A DNA stretch of 64,000 nucleotides. Source: Mayamaea pseudoterrestris (lineage: Eukaryota; Bacillariophyta; Bacillariophyceae; Sellaphorales; Sellaphoraceae). Both the position numbers and the translations under genes were made by a program. Under the pieces are notes generated by a model. The model saw only the letters and a program-made list of their open reading frames with translations, was not told the DNA's origin and ran no database searches. The DNA is taken from assembly GCA_027923505.1 (NCBI GenBank), contig BROI01000009.1:682001-746000 (forward strand), in the 5' to 3' direction. Of the stretch, positions 21,015 to 31,447 are shown one piece after another (within the stretch, counting starts at the first letter, position 1; every line of letters starts with the position of its first letter).

Positions 21015-21572
21015 TTAATCATATCCAATAAAACCTCCGACCCGCAACAGCTCCTCAACTTGTCCCGGCAAGCTAACTCCAGTCCATAGTTCCGTCAAGA
21101 GTCCTGTGACAAGAAAAAACATGGCTGTTCGTCCATTCAATAGTTCCGCCTTGGTTACAAATCCAACCTGCTTCTCGGCATCCCATTCATCCTCCTGCCG
21201 GCGTCGTCTCCAAGCATCCTCGAGCTTTCCCAAAGCTGTGACTTGTTCGGCGATCTCAATGTCACTCAACACGACTTTTCCTGGAACATTTTCGGTAATC
21301 CAGTCGTCATCGGAAGCAAACTTGGCGTCCCAATCAAAATCGCCCTTCAGTTCCGGAAGTTCGGGGCGATCGGGATTGCGGCCAGGTTCGGCATACTCGC
21401 GATCAGCAAGCGAAACAGAGTCGTCGTTACTGGCTTGCAGTGGTAGTGGTTTGTTCATTAGTCGACTACCGGTAGATGCGACAGATGATGCTTGAATGGA
21501 GAAGGCCCATGATGTTGTTGCCGTATGCAAAAGCAGCAGCGCCATCGAGGTAAGTGAGAATTTGAAACACAT
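21015..21572 (-). CDS. One-helix LHC-like (HLIP/OHP-type) plastid protein
   Basis: This 185-residue intronless protein starts with a signal peptide (MCFKFSLTSMALLLLHTATTSWA) followed by F-S-I, a plastid bipartite leader. The middle is acidic and disordered. Near the C terminus one membrane helix carries the chlorophyll-binding motif ELLNGRTAMFFLVTGLLTEL, matching the E-x-x-N-G-R-x-A-M signature of light-harvesting helices. A single such helix marks high-light-induced or one-helix proteins, which bind pigments during photosystem assembly and photoprotection in thylakoids. Which subtype it is (OHP2-like or HLIP) cannot be settled here. Confidence 0.85.
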   Translation of the reverse strand: MCFKFSLTSMALLLLHTATTSWAFSIQASSVASTGSRLMNKPLPLQASNDDSVSLADREYAEPGRNPDRPELPELKGDFDWDAKFASDDDWITENVPGKVVLSDIEIAEQVTALGKLEDAWRRRRQEDEWDAEKQVGFVTKAELLNGRTAMFFLVTGLLTELWTGVSLPGQVEELLRVGGFIGYD

Positions 21573-21847
21573 TTAGCTTGGATCTTCTTGTATGAATGGG
21601 CTTGCTAAAGATGCATTTGACTGGAAGGACGCCGACTGAGCCTTCTTGCCTGCTGCTTGATGGCTGCGTCAAACCGAAGATCGAGCCAAGTCATGGTGAA
21701 GCAACGTCAGTGAGTCCGTTTGCGCGTCGTACCGGTTCTCCATTTCGTGGCGCGTCGGCGCGGTGTATCTTCTCGCACCTTCGTTCATTTGCCGCTTTGC
21801 CGCCACCGACCATTGGACGACTTACCACCCTTGTCATCTTACCTGTA
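21573..21847. other. Divergent promoter region of the one-helix protein and Mic60
   Basis: The plus-strand frame of Mic60 is open across this stretch from 21596. The translation here lacks the mitochondrial leader features that begin at 21848, so this is taken as 5' untranslated and promoter sequence. Confidence 0.5.
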
Positions 21848-23704
21848 ATGATGCTAGCCAGTCGCACTTTACGCTTGCGAGTCTCGCAGCAGAGTCGACT
21901 TTGGCAGCGGTCCTTGGCGGCTGCAACCTCCAAGCAAAAGCGTGCTTTGAATCCCGAACAAATCCATGGTACTCCAACAGCATCGACCAATACCACGACA
22001 AAGTCCCCGCCTCCTCCACCTCCAACTAGCGTTAAACCTCCTGCATCGATTGGAAATAGCAGTGCCTCTAATAATTTGATTCCTTTTGGAATTGTAGGAG
22101 CGGTTGCCGTTGGTGGAGGAGCGTTCTATTTCGCAAAGCAAATGAGCGGCGATGAAACGTCGGTTACTCCAAACGCAAAGAGTACTATGGTAGCCAAGGA
22201 GAGCGTCGTTGACACGCCTGCAAAGGCCGAACCTGCAACGTTAAGCGGTTCTTTGAAAAACTTGCAATCTACCAATGCTTCTGAAGGAAATCGAGTGACG
22301 AGTATTGCAATGCCTCCAAAGATGAAAAATGCCAACGCTTCATATACGCCACCTCTTCCAGCAAACCCTATTGACGGCCATCGCGTCTCGTCGCTTACTC
22401 CGATAACTACCAAAAACAACGATGAAGGAGAAGTCAAGGGCAAGGAAAAGGAGAAGGAGAAGGAGGAAGCACGTAAAACAATTCTCGCAGACGCTAGCAT
22501 GACGAAGCAAGCCATTCAGGAACTCACTCCCAAGGAATCGTCGCCAGCATCATTGGAATCGCAGGAATCATTGATCAAGTCGCATCATTCTCTTTGGTCC
22601 AGCATGGAGGAATCATATCTAAAAGACCTTGACACGCTCACCTACTCGCAACTTCAAACTCGCATAGTTCAACTCGCGTCGGAACTTAAGGAACGCACCA
22701 AGTGGGAAGCTGTTCGCTTGAAGGAGTTTCTCGCTATGAAGGAGCGTGAAACGGCCAATCACTACATGGACTTGATGCAAAAGCAGCGGAGTGAATTTGA
22801 AAGTATCTTGGCGGAGCGACTTCGCAATTTAGAACACGAGCTACAGCTCAAGGCGAATGCAGCTTTACAGGAGAAGGAAATGACGATTCAAAACCTCTTG
22901 TCAACAGCACTCGAGGCGCAAAAGAAGGAGCATGAAGAAGACATGAAAGCACAGGAGGAGCTGATCCGTCTACAGATCACGACGCAAGTTCAAGACGAGT
23001 TTAGTCAGCAGCTGGAGCTCTACAAAAAGCAAGTGGCCCAGGAACTCGAGCAAAAGGTTTCGGCTTTGCAGTCCCTTACGAAGAAGCTTCAAAAACTCGA
23101 AAATGCTCTGCAGGCAAGTCAAACCTTTCAAAACAGCTCCATGTATGCGCATCGCTTGTCAGCCGCCGCATTGGCCTTGGCGGAGCGACTCGAATCGCAT
23201 CAGCCTGTGGCAGCCGAAATTACCGCGCTCCAATCCGTGGCCGGCGAGGAGGGGGTTATTCCGACGGCGCTGCAAACAATTCCATCCTCGGCGGCGCAAA
23301 CTGGAGTCCCTACCTTGGCGGAACTGCAAGCTGATTTTGATCTGGTCTATGATAAGTGTCGGCAAGCTGCCTTGGTTCCAAAAGGACGTACAGGTGTCGT
23401 CGGTCAATTAGCCGGCATGCTGTTTGCCAAGTTGAAGTATCCACCGAGTCCGGATGAACCGGCGCCGGAAGGTACCAGCAACCAGCCTGCCGACAATGCG
23501 GAGTACTTACTGGCACGTGCGAAAAAGCATGTGAGCTTTGGGCAGTTAGAGCAGGCCGTCGACCAACTGGAGCATTTGACTGGTCAAGCTGGTTTCACCG
23601 CCAAGGATTGGAAGCAGCAAGCAATGGACCGCATTGCGGTTGACAAGGCTCTTCGAGTGATTAAGATGGAATGTGCGTTGCTGAACGAGAGCATGTCAGA
23701 ATAG
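21848..23704 (+). CDS. MIC60: MICOS subunit Mic60 (mitofilin)
   Basis: From Met 21848 (MMLASRTLRLRVSQQSRLWQ) the protein is 618 residues and begins with a strong mitochondrial presequence. A Pro-rich linker and one transmembrane helix (about 80-98, IPFGIVGAVAVGGGAFYFAK) follow. A long coiled coil runs from about 230 to 430, rich in Glu, Lys and Gln. The C-terminal mitofilin domain (about 440-610) includes a PTLAELQADFDLVYDKCRQA segment, the amphipathic middle with GVVGQLAGMLFAKLKY, and the closing VDKALRVIKMECALLN. Mic60 sits in the inner mitochondrial membrane and shapes crista junctions. Upstream Mets in the same frame would bury the presequence, so they are rejected. Confidence 0.92.
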   Translation: MMLASRTLRLRVSQQSRLWQRSLAAATSKQKRALNPEQIHGTPTASTNTTTKSPPPPPPTSVKPPASIGNSSASNNLIPFGIVGAVAVGGGAFYFAKQMSGDETSVTPNAKSTMVAKESVVDTPAKAEPATLSGSLKNLQSTNASEGNRVTSIAMPPKMKNANASYTPPLPANPIDGHRVSSLTPITTKNNDEGEVKGKEKEKEKEEARKTILADASMTKQAIQELTPKESSPASLESQESLIKSHHSLWSSMEESYLKDLDTLTYSQLQTRIVQLASELKERTKWEAVRLKEFLAMKERETANHYMDLMQKQRSEFESILAERLRNLEHELQLKANAALQEKEMTIQNLLSTALEAQKKEHEEDMKAQEELIRLQITTQVQDEFSQQLELYKKQVAQELEQKVSALQSLTKKLQKLENALQASQTFQNSSMYAHRLSAAALALAERLESHQPVAAEITALQSVAGEEGVIPTALQTIPSSAAQTGVPTLAELQADFDLVYDKCRQAALVPKGRTGVVGQLAGMLFAKLKYPPSPDEPAPEGTSNQPADNAEYLLARAKKHVSFGQLEQAVDQLEHLTGQAGFTAKDWKQQAMDRIAVDKALRVIKMECALLNESMSE

Positions 23705-24386
23705 ATATAAAATCAACAGCATTATTGTGGTAGGATATATCCGAACATGCTTCACGACATTAATTGGTGCGCTGCCACTGCGACGCAGATGACGTCAACC
23801 GTAGCGCGCATGCAATGACCCCTCGCAATGACCGTGTTAGCTATCCCAGAAAACATTGCTGTACTTTAGAAGTATGCTCTCGAACCATTGATTACCCCCT
23901 CAATTAATGTAATCTCTTGCCCCTCCTTTGGTTCCTTATAGACGAGCGTTGTTGGCAACAACCCATCAAATAGTTACTTTGACTGTGAAGGCCACTGTGT
24001 CTACTGTTTGGCAGTGTTTGTGCGCGCGGAGCGCGCAAAAATCTTTGCAGGCTTTGTTAAACCTTTGATCCTACCACCTCCCCGCCCCGCGAATGTGTTT
24101 GCAAGTGTTGTGCTCGTGCCTACTCTGCTGGTCATGGTGATGCTTGGTCGATTCAAATTAATTTGATTATAATCGCAAAAATAAAGTGCATGACTCTTCG
24201 TGGTGCCTGTAATGGTCATCTTAGTTGATAATAGGCTGAGGAAGGGTGAACTACGGTAGCTTTGTATCATGTCTTTCATTGCTTATCGCACCGGTTTTAA
24301 AGATCGTCGGACCCGATCGTTCGTCGAAGTCGAAGCAGCTGGCTCAGACCAGATCAGAAGGCAACACCGACGGTACAACAGCGATA
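23705..24386. other. Intergenic region
   Basis: Holds the 3' flank of Mic60 and the promoter of the LON-domain gene. A minus-strand frame at 24001-24279 is low complexity. No gene or repeat was recognised. Confidence 0.45.
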
Positions 24387-25802
24387 ATGGCAATGAAACG
24401 AAGTTTCTTCTTAGCAAGTTGTCTCGCTTGCTTACCGGCAGCTTGTCAGGGCTGGCTAGCACCGAAGCTACCCAAGAAGCAACCGTCCTCCGAGACAAGA
24501 ACGGAAACCCGCTTGAATTTCGGCTCTGCCAACGAAAATACCAACAACAATGACGAAGCAGTCCGCATGGCCTTTGTCCGTAGCTTACAAATGCAGTTTT
24601 ACAAAAACTGTACCAAATCGGAACTGGACTTGTCGACAGGCACGATTTACAATCTCCCACTTTGGCGAGTTCCGTGGATTGAAGTCCCTGGTCGAACCAA
24701 TGTTTTGAACGTTCACGAAAGTCATTACACAAACATGATGGAGACCATTTTGCACAGCGAGCCGCCATGGTATGTCGGACACTTGTATTTGCCAGGTGGA
24801 AGCGACAATATTAAGTCTGAGGATCCATTGCTTAAGCTTGAGTCGTGGGCGGAGCGTGCATCTGACGACATGGCAATGCGGAAAGATCCTATAAAGCGGG
24901 CGGCCGTACTTGGGACTCTGCTTAGAATTTCAGATTATCGACGATTACAAGATGGAAGACTGCTGGTTTTGGTACAAGCTATGGAGCGTTTCGTTGTTTC
25001 TGAGGTCGTCCAGACGCTTCCGTACGGCATGGCGCACGTGCAACTTCTTCCAGATGCGGAGGAAATCGACTCCGATCTATCCTGGGTTCGCACGCAGATG
25101 GAACAAGATGTTTATGGAGCACGAGCGTTGGCATTAGCGGAATCTTTTCAGCGGTGGCATCGATATGAGTTTGAACATACCATTCTGCCCTTGCCCATGC
25201 GGTCTGATTTAAAGCCGGAGAAGATTGCTGGATCGGCTCTGGCACAAGTGCTTCCCTTTGCGTCGTTTTCGCCCGTCGTCAAGGCAGAAACGTTGGTTAA
25301 AGAGCAATCACCTGAGATTAGAGAAGTGAAAAGTGGGATGGAAGACAAGTCCACAAAAACACTGGAGCGGCGGTTGATAAAGGGACACATTCTGAGCGTT
25401 CCAGTCGAACTCAACGAGTCACTCCTACTCATGTCTAACGAAGAACTTGAAATTCAGCTATGGCTGGCGATAAACCAATTTCTCAAAACGACTCGCACGC
25501 CTGTCAGTCCTGTCATTCTCGGGCTGCTCCCTCATGTGGAATGGCCTGGTACATTTGTCTTGGAGCGAATTGGTAGCGCTATTGGCGATCAGACGCAGTT
25601 GGAGCACAAGTACATTCGCACGTCGGAGCAGTATCCGGCGGGTCGGAGACAGAAACGATTTAGCTATTGCGCAGCAGCACTCTTGGAACAGGTTGACTCG
25701 GTATCAAATTTTCGATACACGATACTCGCACTACCGAGTACTAAGCATCGACTTGCCTACGCGCTACAAATGTTCCAAGAAAAATTTGGGATTTTTCAGT
25801 AA
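24387..25802 (+). CDS. Plastid LON substrate-binding-domain protein
   Basis: Starting at Met 24387 (MAMKRSFFLASCLACLPAAC) the protein is about 471 residues, with a signal peptide ending C-Q-G-W-L-A-P, a plausible plastid leader with an aromatic residue after the site. The body starts NLPLWRVPWIEVPGRTNVLN, the conserved opening of the LON N-terminal (PUA-like) domain, and includes RRLQDGRLLVLVQAMERFVV, its second conserved strand pair. There is no AAA ATPase or Lon protease domain, so it is a stand-alone substrate-binding protein and may act as an adaptor or regulator of stromal proteolysis. The second half (about 280-471) is unassigned. The frame is open upstream to 24246, but the earlier Met would mask the signal peptide. 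The gene has no intron. Confidence 0.85.
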   Translation: MAMKRSFFLASCLACLPAACQGWLAPKLPKKQPSSETRTETRLNFGSANENTNNNDEAVRMAFVRSLQMQFYKNCTKSELDLSTGTIYNLPLWRVPWIEVPGRTNVLNVHESHYTNMMETILHSEPPWYVGHLYLPGGSDNIKSEDPLLKLESWAERASDDMAMRKDPIKRAAVLGTLLRISDYRRLQDGRLLVLVQAMERFVVSEVVQTLPYGMAHVQLLPDAEEIDSDLSWVRTQMEQDVYGARALALAESFQRWHRYEFEHTILPLPMRSDLKPEKIAGSALAQVLPFASFSPVVKAETLVKEQSPEIREVKSGMEDKSTKTLERRLIKGHILSVPVELNESLLLMSNEELEIQLWLAINQFLKTTRTPVSPVILGLLPHVEWPGTFVLERIGSAIGDQTQLEHKYIRTSEQYPAGRRQKRFSYCAAALLEQVDSVSNFRYTILALPSTKHRLAYALQMFQEKFGIFQ

Positions 25803-26025
25803 GAGTTCTACGTTGCCGCATATTAACTATCGGATGAGCTGTGGTAAGCTTTCACTGGCTTGATCAAAGACTTGGAAGAATGGAAAATTAACCTCAACAC
25901 ATGTAGTGTCTTGACCATGCTGCCAAGTTTGTCTTGCGGCCAGTTCCTGAGCTTGTAAGTGCTGGTAGACGAGCTGACTTTCCTGTTTAAGTTAATGAGA
26001 GAGCGATAGTCTGAGAAATATATTA

Positions 26026-28722
26026 TTATTTTTGCTGACATTCGTAGCTTCTGTCATTCATACGAACCACGCTAGCTCGGAACTTCAGTAGGGTTACCCG
26101 CAGCAATTCTCTACCACTTTCAAGGGACTGTAAAAAGGGGGATCGCTGGACCGACTCTAGTATATCGTATGCTGCACGAAGCACTGCCTTTGCCGCTCTC
26201 TCGTGAGCGGCTAGGTGCTCAGCCGAAAGCAGCGTTCGCTCGCGTTCCCTTGAGTCGGCAACGATGTCGTTCGATTTGTTCCCAAGCCCCAATCGAACAT
26301 GGACAGAAGTGGAAGGGAACTCTGATAGTCTGACAAGCAACTTTTCCTGTTGCTCAGTGCACTTGTCGCGAATAACGTCCTGCAGGTCTTCGCTGCGAGA
26401 CTGGCGCTGCTGCTTCGGCGAGAGAACAGGTGTAGAAACAGTTGTCTCTTTCTGTCTTCGGTTCGCCACTGGCGACAAAGAGAGCTTTGCTAATTCCAAA
26501 GGAGCGGGTTTAAGTGCAGTGTGAGCACTTGGTGGCGCGAGCGGTGAATTATGGATAGACGGCACGGGTGTCGCTCGCTTGACTTTTTTGCGAGGTTTTT
26601 CGACAGCCAAAGGAGGCCTATCGGGGTCGCGGGATTTTCTGCCTTCCTCGCAGTTGAATTTTGTGGAAGGACATACTGTATTTAATGCTTCGTCGAGACG
26701 CTGTTTTCTTAATTCTTTGCGCTTGATCTTTTTCAACAACTTTGCCGACACGAGCAGGGCCTGAGTCGCGGCAACGTCAGAAGTTGTCGCCGCATCCTCG
26801 CGCCGTTTAAATCGTTGCGGTAATTCTGGTGATACATGTATACCGCTCATACCCGGATAGTTTGGTGGTGACCGTCTAGGAATCGCTTCCGTCCCATCGA
26901 GTGACACGCGTGCCAATGTTCGAGTACCAGTGAGCTTGCTAACTGAGTCCTTATTTGTCAGTTCTCGCATTGTCATAAGCTCTTCATCCTCATCGTCGTC
27001 CAAAAACGAAAACGGGTATTCGCCTTTAACCGTAGGGAAGGCACTGGGTTTCGTTGCTCTTGGTTTTAACAAACTGTCCAATTTGGGAACCGCCTGCATT
27101 CCTGCGCAATTCAAGTCCATGCGCGGCTTGTCACGTCCAGACACGTTTTCCATGGGCCATAAGCTAATGCTTCCTCGTCCCGTGAAAGGATTATGAGAAG
27201 CCACAGCCGCGACCGCACGAGCATCTGATCCAATTCTTCCAATCGACAAGGTTCGACTCCATCCTTCCGGCAAGTCACTTTCAAGAACAATCTTAAGCAT
27301 GGGTCGGCCTCCATGATGCGTATAATGAACCAGCGTTCTATCATTCAATTCCAGTAGCGCATGCCCTCCGTCCATGCTCATGCCAGCGACTGCTTCGACG
27401 CTCTTCAAATCGCCTCGCTGCTGGCGGCGACTCGAAGATGCTTGTGCCACAATGCCAGGCAACGCGATTTCCGTGTGATTGAAGTCCGAAGCAACGTCCT
27501 CTAATGAAACAATGGACATTTGGTTAAAGTGGTAATCGGATCCTCCGCATAGGCAAAAGCCTCCAGCAACTCCGAGCGTTGCTTCAGTATTGGCCACGTC
27601 TGTAAAGGGTGGTCGGATAGGACGCGTCGTCGCTTTGTTTTCTTCGTCAACCTGTTTCTCCTCATGCGACAAGTCCCAAACACGAAGCTTTTGCTGCTGT
27701 GATTTGCTCAGCGCAAAGAGTCGATCTGGTCCGACGTGACGAAAGTCGAGAAGATTGATGGAGTTGCCATTCGTGACGCAGTTATAAATCAGTTCGAACG
27801 TTGGTTCCGAGCTCGAGTCGATGGGCGGCTCGAAGGACCAAATGTGAATATTCTTGATTCCCTTGCCGCAAAGCAACAAATACGTTGACGGTGATGCCGG
27901 ATTCTGCAGCTTGGTGCATGCTCCAAACCCTCGCAGCTTGGCGTCAGTATGACGATACACTGACAAGTAGTCTAGCAGATTTTCCGTCGGCGAAGCGTTT
28001 GCATCAAGTAACGACCTTGCATTGCCATTTAAACCAGCTCCTGTTGCTACAGTCACATTCACAGCTTGCTCCAACTGCCCCAAATCAACAATGAGCAGCT
28101 CCATGCTGCCTCTCGTCACGCCAGCAAAGCAAAATAGTCCATCGGGCGAAACACTGACTTGCATGCGCAAGGAAGTATGTACGCCCCGCGAAAGTATCTG
28201 TCCAGCAACGGCTCCATACTGCTGGTTGTTGTGACTGCAAACGTACATGCCGCTGCTGCTGCTGTTGCTGTTATAACTATTTGCGGTAATTGTATCGGCG
28301 TCTGCCCCTGACGATGAATGTGTCAGCTTCTTTTCCTTTTTACTTTTGATTGACTGCTTCCACTGACCCGTCGCAAAGCGTTCCGTCAAATCAAAGACTC
28401 TGAGCGTTCCATCCGTGAATCCTCCCAACACAAAATTTCCCGAGGGCGTCAAGGCGAGAGAGGTGCACTCGTCGTTGACGGAAAATTGAATGGGAGAGGA
28501 ATGCTTTTCGAAAAGGTTCGATGAAATATGATTCGTTGCATTTTGACTTGTCTCTGCTGCCGTCGAAGCTGCATGAGTTTCTTGTAGGGAGGGAAGAGCA
28601 AGACTTTCCGAACGCTTTGAATGCTGCTTTGTTTTACCTTGCCGCTCACAGTCATTGCTGCAGCTGCTTTGATGATTGTTCCGTATCGTTGTTGCTGCTG
28701 CTTCGCTCGATGATGATGACAT
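26026..28722 (-). CDS. Large WD40-repeat protein
   Basis: A single uninterrupted 898-residue frame. The first 90 residues are Ser/Thr/Gln-rich. From about 95 to 540 there are degenerate WD40 repeats: CTSLALTPSGNFVLGGFTDG ending LRVFDL, then SVSPDGLFCFAGVTRGS, IKNIHIWSF, QQQKLRVWDL and others. The C-terminal 350 residues are basic, Pro-rich and Lys-rich, followed by a helical segment (about 800-880). No specific orthologue is recognised. The propeller suggests a protein-interaction platform, possibly nuclear because of the basic KKVKR clusters. It is convergent with the LON-domain gene. Confidence 0.8.
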   Translation of the reverse strand: MSSSSSEAAATTIRNNHQSSCSNDCERQGKTKQHSKRSESLALPSLQETHAASTAAETSQNATNHISSNLFEKHSSPIQFSVNDECTSLALTPSGNFVLGGFTDGTLRVFDLTERFATGQWKQSIKSKKEKKLTHSSSGADADTITANSYNSNSSSSGMYVCSHNNQQYGAVAGQILSRGVHTSLRMQVSVSPDGLFCFAGVTRGSMELLIVDLGQLEQAVNVTVATGAGLNGNARSLLDANASPTENLLDYLSVYRHTDAKLRGFGACTKLQNPASPSTYLLLCGKGIKNIHIWSFEPPIDSSSEPTFELIYNCVTNGNSINLLDFRHVGPDRLFALSKSQQQKLRVWDLSHEEKQVDEENKATTRPIRPPFTDVANTEATLGVAGGFCLCGGSDYHFNQMSIVSLEDVASDFNHTEIALPGIVAQASSSRRQQRGDLKSVEAVAGMSMDGGHALLELNDRTLVHYTHHGGRPMLKIVLESDLPEGWSRTLSIGRIGSDARAVAAVASHNPFTGRGSISLWPMENVSGRDKPRMDLNCAGMQAVPKLDSLLKPRATKPSAFPTVKGEYPFSFLDDDEDEELMTMRELTNKDSVSKLTGTRTLARVSLDGTEAIPRRSPPNYPGMSGIHVSPELPQRFKRREDAATTSDVAATQALLVSAKLLKKIKRKELRKQRLDEALNTVCPSTKFNCEEGRKSRDPDRPPLAVEKPRKKVKRATPVPSIHNSPLAPPSAHTALKPAPLELAKLSLSPVANRRQKETTVSTPVLSPKQQRQSRSEDLQDVIRDKCTEQQEKLLVRLSEFPSTSVHVRLGLGNKSNDIVADSRERERTLLSAEHLAAHERAAKAVLRAAYDILESVQRSPFLQSLESGRELLRVTLLKFRASVVRMNDRSYECQQK

Positions 28723-29115
28723 GGCAGCTGCTATTGCATTGATTGTGAGCTCACAAGAACAAGGAAAGACGAAGCTAACGAGCGTTGTTAACTTGGTCCT
28801 TATACTATCAGGTGCCTTCCCTTACAAGTCGCAGTCGTTGAAAACTGAGACAGAGGCATCCTTGCCCTTGGGCCTCGACGAGCTGCACACCGAACCGCAT
28901 TGCCCATGGCCGCGAAGATCTCGATGAACGGAAACCGACGATGCGCGCCAGCCAGTCGTGCCAATGATGACGTCGGCAAAACGTGTCGTAGCGCGTCCGA
29001 TTCTGGCGATGGTCTCCCAGACGCAGCGACAGCGAGACGTCCAAGCCAAGTGATTCCTCACCTTGCGGAAGCTGCAGCTACATCTTTATAGATGCACGTT
29101 CTGCCCTATCTCATC
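28723..29115. other. Divergent promoter region (WD40 gene and GOLD-domain gene)
   Basis: Both flanking genes are transcribed outward. Open frames exist on both strands with low-complexity translations, and none is called. No repeat was seen. Confidence 0.45.
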
Positions 29116-30084
29116 ATGGCTAATGACAATGACAAGGTTGTCGAAAGTGAGCAAGAAGAGGACTCAACAGAAAACGCCGAAGAGACGGACAACGGAGACG
29201 AAAGCTCCACCAGTCAAAAGCACTTGCAAAACTACTTGGAATCGCGCGCCGTAGATCGCGCCAAAGCCACGGTCGACAATAATTTCAAACCCTCCGCCAG
29301 CGTATTGAATGCGCCATCTGCAACATTGTTGCTGCAGCAGGTCGATGGGCCGTCGCTTCAAACCTATCAAGGCAAGGAGAGTATCTACGTTGGTCGGTCT
29401 GTTCCGATTGCAGCGGGTGGCCGACATGATGTTCCAATTCATGTCACTACACCCGGATCTGTCGTAGAATATGCTGTTGAATTGCCGGCATACGATATTG
29501 GGTTTTGTATCATGGCGGAGCGAGACGAAGGAAGTACCGTTGTCAAGGTATGTGCATTATTTACACAAGCAAACGAAACTTGTTATTCATGTTCAAAAGT
29601 CCTCACAATCATTATTCACAATATACAGGAACACTCTAACATCGACTACACGCATTGCCCAGTCACTCAAAAGTTTCTTGTTGGCACTGTCCCATGCACC
29701 ATCAAGTTTGAATTTGACAATGCCTACAGTTGGATGCGAAGCAAGCAAGTTTCCTACAAGATTACAGTCACGCCGCCAAGCAAGGAGTCACTCGCGGCGG
29801 GGCGACGCCGTCGGGCGCAAGCTTGCCTCAAAGCAGTGCAGGATGATTTGCAAACGGCCACGACGCGATTACTAGCGGCCAATCAGCAAAAGCAATCGTT
29901 GCAGCAAGAGGTTGCCAGTCTCATGGCGTTGCTGCAGGAGAAGAAAAAGGCGTGGATGACTGCTGAAAAGGAGGAAGCTTGGCTAAAGGAACGGAAAGAA
30001 CTGCGAACGGAGCAGCAAAAGTTGTTGAAGGAACGATTGACGAATGGGTGGGACGACGAGGAAGGTTTAAAGTTGAACTTGTAG
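29116..30084 (+). CDS. GOLD-domain protein
   Basis: Exons 29116-29547 and 29629-30084 (AAG/GTATGT donor, ATACAG acceptor, phase 0) give about 295 residues. The intron is 81 bases, a multiple of three without a stop, so the unspliced frame also reads through. The N terminus is acidic (ESEQEEDSTENAEETDNGDE). The GOLD domain (about 95-220) has VPIHVTTPGSVVEYAVELPA, DIGFCIMAE, the VPCTIKFEFDNAYSW segment typical of Sec14-GOLD proteins, and YKITV. The C terminus is a coiled coil (about 230-290). GOLD domains bind partners in Golgi and vesicle traffic. There is no signal peptide, so it is probably cytosolic. The Met at 29092 is an alternative start. Confidence 0.82.
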   Translation: MANDNDKVVESEQEEDSTENAEETDNGDESSTSQKHLQNYLESRAVDRAKATVDNNFKPSASVLNAPSATLLLQQVDGPSLQTYQGKESIYVGRSVPIAAGGRHDVPIHVTTPGSVVEYAVELPAYDIGFCIMAERDEGSTVVKVCALFTQANETCYSCSKVLTIIIHNIQEHSNIDYTHCPVTQKFLVGTVPCTIKFEFDNAYSWMRSKQVSYKITVTPPSKESLAAGRRRRAQACLKAVQDDLQTATTRLLAANQQKQSLQQEVASLMALLQEKKKAWMTAEKEEAWLKERKELRTEQQKLLKERLTNGWDDEEGLKLNL

Positions 30085-30182
30085 TATTGTCGTTTATGTT
30101 AAGAATAAAGTATCCAACTTGTCGTGATCTACTTGTACTCAAATCAGCGTTCGAATGGTTGGACTGCGGAATACATTATCAG

Positions 30183-31447
30183 CTAAGCAAGCTCATTGTA
30201 CATGGTCTCCAGTTGTCGTAGGAACGCTTGGTTTTCGTCTGGCGTCCCAATCGTGACGCGAATACACTCGTCACAATGCAACTCCGTTCCGCGATACCGA
30301 GTCACAACATTGCCCTTGTCAGCCATGTGCTTGTACACTTGCTGAGCATTCTTGTCAAGTCGGAACAAGATGAAATTAGCGTCCGAATGATAGACTCGCG
30401 TCACAAATGGCAAGCCTTCAAGCGCACTAGCTACCAGCGCGCGCTGCTCCAAAAGAGAGTGGATGTTTTCATGCAATCGATCAACATGATCGAGTGCTTT
30501 AATAGCCATTTGACTTGTGAGTTCATTGACATTGTAGGGCGCCTTGACGTTGTTAAGCAGCTGCACAACGTCAGGTGGCCCAAACACAAAACCGCAGCGA
30601 ATCGCCGCCAATCCAAAGGCCTTGCTCAACGTTTGTAAGACGCAGACATTGGAATGCGACTCCAACAAGGCAAGTGCCGAGTTGCGTTCGACTGGCGTGC
30701 AAAAGTCAATGTAGGCTTCGTCGACAATGACCAACGAGTCGGGTGCGTGCTTGGCAATTTTCGAAACGTCGGCTAAAGGCAGGGCTTTGGCAGTTGGATT
30801 GCCCGGACTACAGAGAAATATAAGCTTAATCTTGGGTGAAATAGCTTTAATGATCTATGAAAGTTTTGTAAAAGACAGTCAGTACGCTTGAAATGAAACG
30901 TGCATGCGAGCATGCAATATGCAATCCTTCTGCTCTGAATACGTACCTCATCGACTTGCAAATCAAAATCTGAAGTCAGCGGGACATTGACAATGTCCAC
31001 ATCATTCACCTTGGCACAAACCTTATACATGCCATACGTCGGAGGCGTTGTGAGAATCTGGTCGTGTCCTGGTACGCAAAAGATGCGCATCAATAAGTCA
31101 ATCGCTTCATCCGATCCGACGCCGACGAAAATGTTAGCTGGTGCAATGTTAAATTTGCGATAGGCTGCCAACTTGGTCTTTAGCGGTATTTGGTAAGGAT
31201 CTGGATATCGCTCAAGGCAGAAGCCATTCGTTTCGTCCGCTGAAAGTGGGGGTCCAAAGGCGTTTTCGTTGGCATCAAGGAGAATGCCCTCCGAATAGTC
31301 GTCGCGCGCGCAACGATAGGGAAGTAATTCGAGAATATTTTTGCGCGCCAAGCGAGCAGCTATACCAGTTGGCGACATACTCTGAGTAGATACAAGTCTG
31401 TTTGCGTTGGATTTGGAGAGTATGTGGACGAGCAGACCCGCACTCAT
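30183..31447 (-). CDS. hisC: Histidinol-phosphate aminotransferase
   Basis: Exons 31447-30947 and 30854-30183 (GAG/GTACGT donor, CATAG acceptor, phase 0) give 390 residues. This fold-type I PLP enzyme converts imidazole-acetol phosphate to histidinol phosphate with glutamate as amino donor, in histidine biosynthesis. Visible motifs are LDANENAFGPP near the N terminus, RYPDPYQIPLK, VGVGSDEAIDLLMR, SPGNPTAK, VDEAYIDF and the PLP-lysine segment QTLSKAFGLAAIRCGF. The C terminus has HSDANFILFRLD and CIRVTIGTPDEN. The first 25 residues are a possible organelle leader (plastid or mitochondrion, undecided). Family length is usually about 350-380 residues without a leader. Confidence 0.95.
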
